This document shows, piece by piece, positions 6,134 to 6,718 of a stretch of DNA of 6,718 bases. The notes below the pieces were generated by a model. The model worked only from the letters and a program-made list of their open reading frames with translations, made no database searches and was not told the origin of the DNA. Position numbers and translations under genes: made by a program. Every line of letters begins with the position of its first letter. Positions within the stretch are counted from its first letter, which is position 1. The stretch is from an uncultured Eubacteriales bacterium (GTDB taxonomy: Bacteria; Bacillota; Clostridia; Oscillospirales; CAG-272): the NCBI GenBank assembly GCA_910586545.1, contig CAJUIQ010000052.1, forward strand, positions 1 to 6,718. Reading direction: 5' to 3'.

Positions 6134-6718
6134 CACGATCTTTTTTCCTTTTCGTTCGATACTGGGAAATCAGCATAATTATGAAAACAATCGCAATGGC
6201 CGCAACTACAATCGACACCTGTAAAATAAGCTTCTGCCGCAGCGACATTCCCGCCTGATCCTCCTGCAGTGCAGTTCTTTCTTCCTCGTTGTAGGGAATG
6301 CGAATGCCACGCACCAGCAGACGATGGGTATTTACACCGTAAGGCGTACAGGTAAGCAAAGTAACATGATCTTCTCCCAAAACCGGATCCAGTAGTTCTA
6401 CCTCTTCCGGCTTTACAACATGAATCGCATCCACTGAATAGGCAAGCGTCTGTCCCAAAATATGCACGTAAAATTTGTCTCCGATTTCCAGACTCGTCAG
6501 CCTGTCAAACATTTTTGCATTTGGCAGCCCTGTATGTCCGGTTAATACGGAATGCGTTCCCTCACCTCCGATGGGCAAAGCTGTCTGACGAAGATGCCCC
6601 ACACCCTTTTCCAAAATTTCCGGATCCGTTCCATGATATATAGGCAAATTTACGGATATTTTGGGAATTTCGGTTTCCAGAGTTTTAAGGCGGGCGAGGT
6701 CACGCCAGAGATTGCCCA
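6123..6718 (-). CDS. class C (pilus-type) sortase, N-terminus outside window
   Basis: The visible part is 197 residues, open at the window edge (first complete codon at 6716). It shows the classic class C core: IPKISVNLPIYHGT, GVGHLRQTALPIGGEG, then THSVLTGHTGLPNAKMF with the catalytic His (visible residue 61), and VTLLTCTPYGVNTHRLLVRG with the catalytic Cys (123) and Arg (132). Family members usually read GHRG at the histidine; here it is GHTG. A C-terminal transmembrane segment (ILQVSIVVAAIAIVFIIML) follows, ending in the basic tail RTKRKKDRESI, as in sortases that polymerise pilins. The N-terminal membrane segment and lid lie beyond 6718. The first visible residues (NLWRDLARLKTLETE) belong to the stretch just before the barrel. 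No start codon is assigned; the in-frame TTG at 6647 falls inside the conserved core. It is probably in the 3' part of a pilus operon. Confidence 0.94.
   Translation of the reverse strand, partial: GNLWRDLARLKTLETEIPKISVNLPIYHGTDPEILEKGVGHLRQTALPIGGEGTHSVLTGHTGLPNAKMFDRLTSLEIGDKFYVHILGQTLAYSVDAIHVVKPEEVELLDPVLGEDHVTLLTCTPYGVNTHRLLVRGIRIPYNEEERTALQEDQAGMSLRQKLILQVSIVVAAIAIVFIIMLISQYRTKRKKDRESI

Noticed and set aside
6645..6647. TTG as start codon of the upstream sortase
   Set aside because: It falls inside the conserved NLPIYHGT motif, and the frame stays open to the window edge with sortase-like sequence, so the gene is simply cut by the edge.

Overview
The window looks like a stretch of chromosome from a low-to-moderate GC Gram-positive anaerobe, most likely a clostridial member of the Bacillota. 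The evidence is a pyruvate,phosphate dikinase that matches my recollection of the Clostridium symbiosum enzyme residue for residue at most active-site positions, a YerC/YecD-type TrpR-like protein, strong AGGAGG-type ribosome binding sites, consensus TTGACA/TATAAT promoters and pilus-type (class C) sortases. I cannot name the genus.

Left part (1-2400, all on the minus strand). Transcription starts at a TTGAAA-17-TATAAT promoter near 2362-2390 and runs through lplA (lipoate-protein ligase), a yerC-like small HTH regulator and a class I SAM-dependent methyltransferase. The three genes are packed with a 21-base gap and a 4-base ATGA overlap, so they form one operon. Beyond it lies a tRNA-Val(UAC) gene with its own near-perfect promoter; its 3' end is cut off by the window edge.

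Middle (2400-5310, plus strand). A single large gene, ppdK, diverges from the lplA operon. It has an extended -10 promoter, a roughly 80-base leader that can fold at its extreme 5' end, a clear Shine-Dalgarno site fixing the start at 2607, and a strong 15-bp hairpin terminator. PPDK interconverts pyruvate and PEP with ATP/AMP and phosphate/pyrophosphate, a central step of carbon metabolism in many anaerobes.

Right part (5310-6718, minus strand). Two consecutive class C sortase genes converge on ppdK and share its terminator. The upstream one, truncated by the window edge, has the textbook pilus-polymerising active site and a C-terminal membrane anchor. The second keeps the class C lid motif but has a drifted active-site signature and no C-terminal anchor. 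They look like the 3' end of a sortase-assembled pilus operon whose pilin genes would lie beyond 6718.

Most of the window is ordinary. The part most worth following is the tandem sortase pair, especially the divergent second sortase. I found no sign of a CRISPR array, insertion sequence, phage gene or toxin-antitoxin system.
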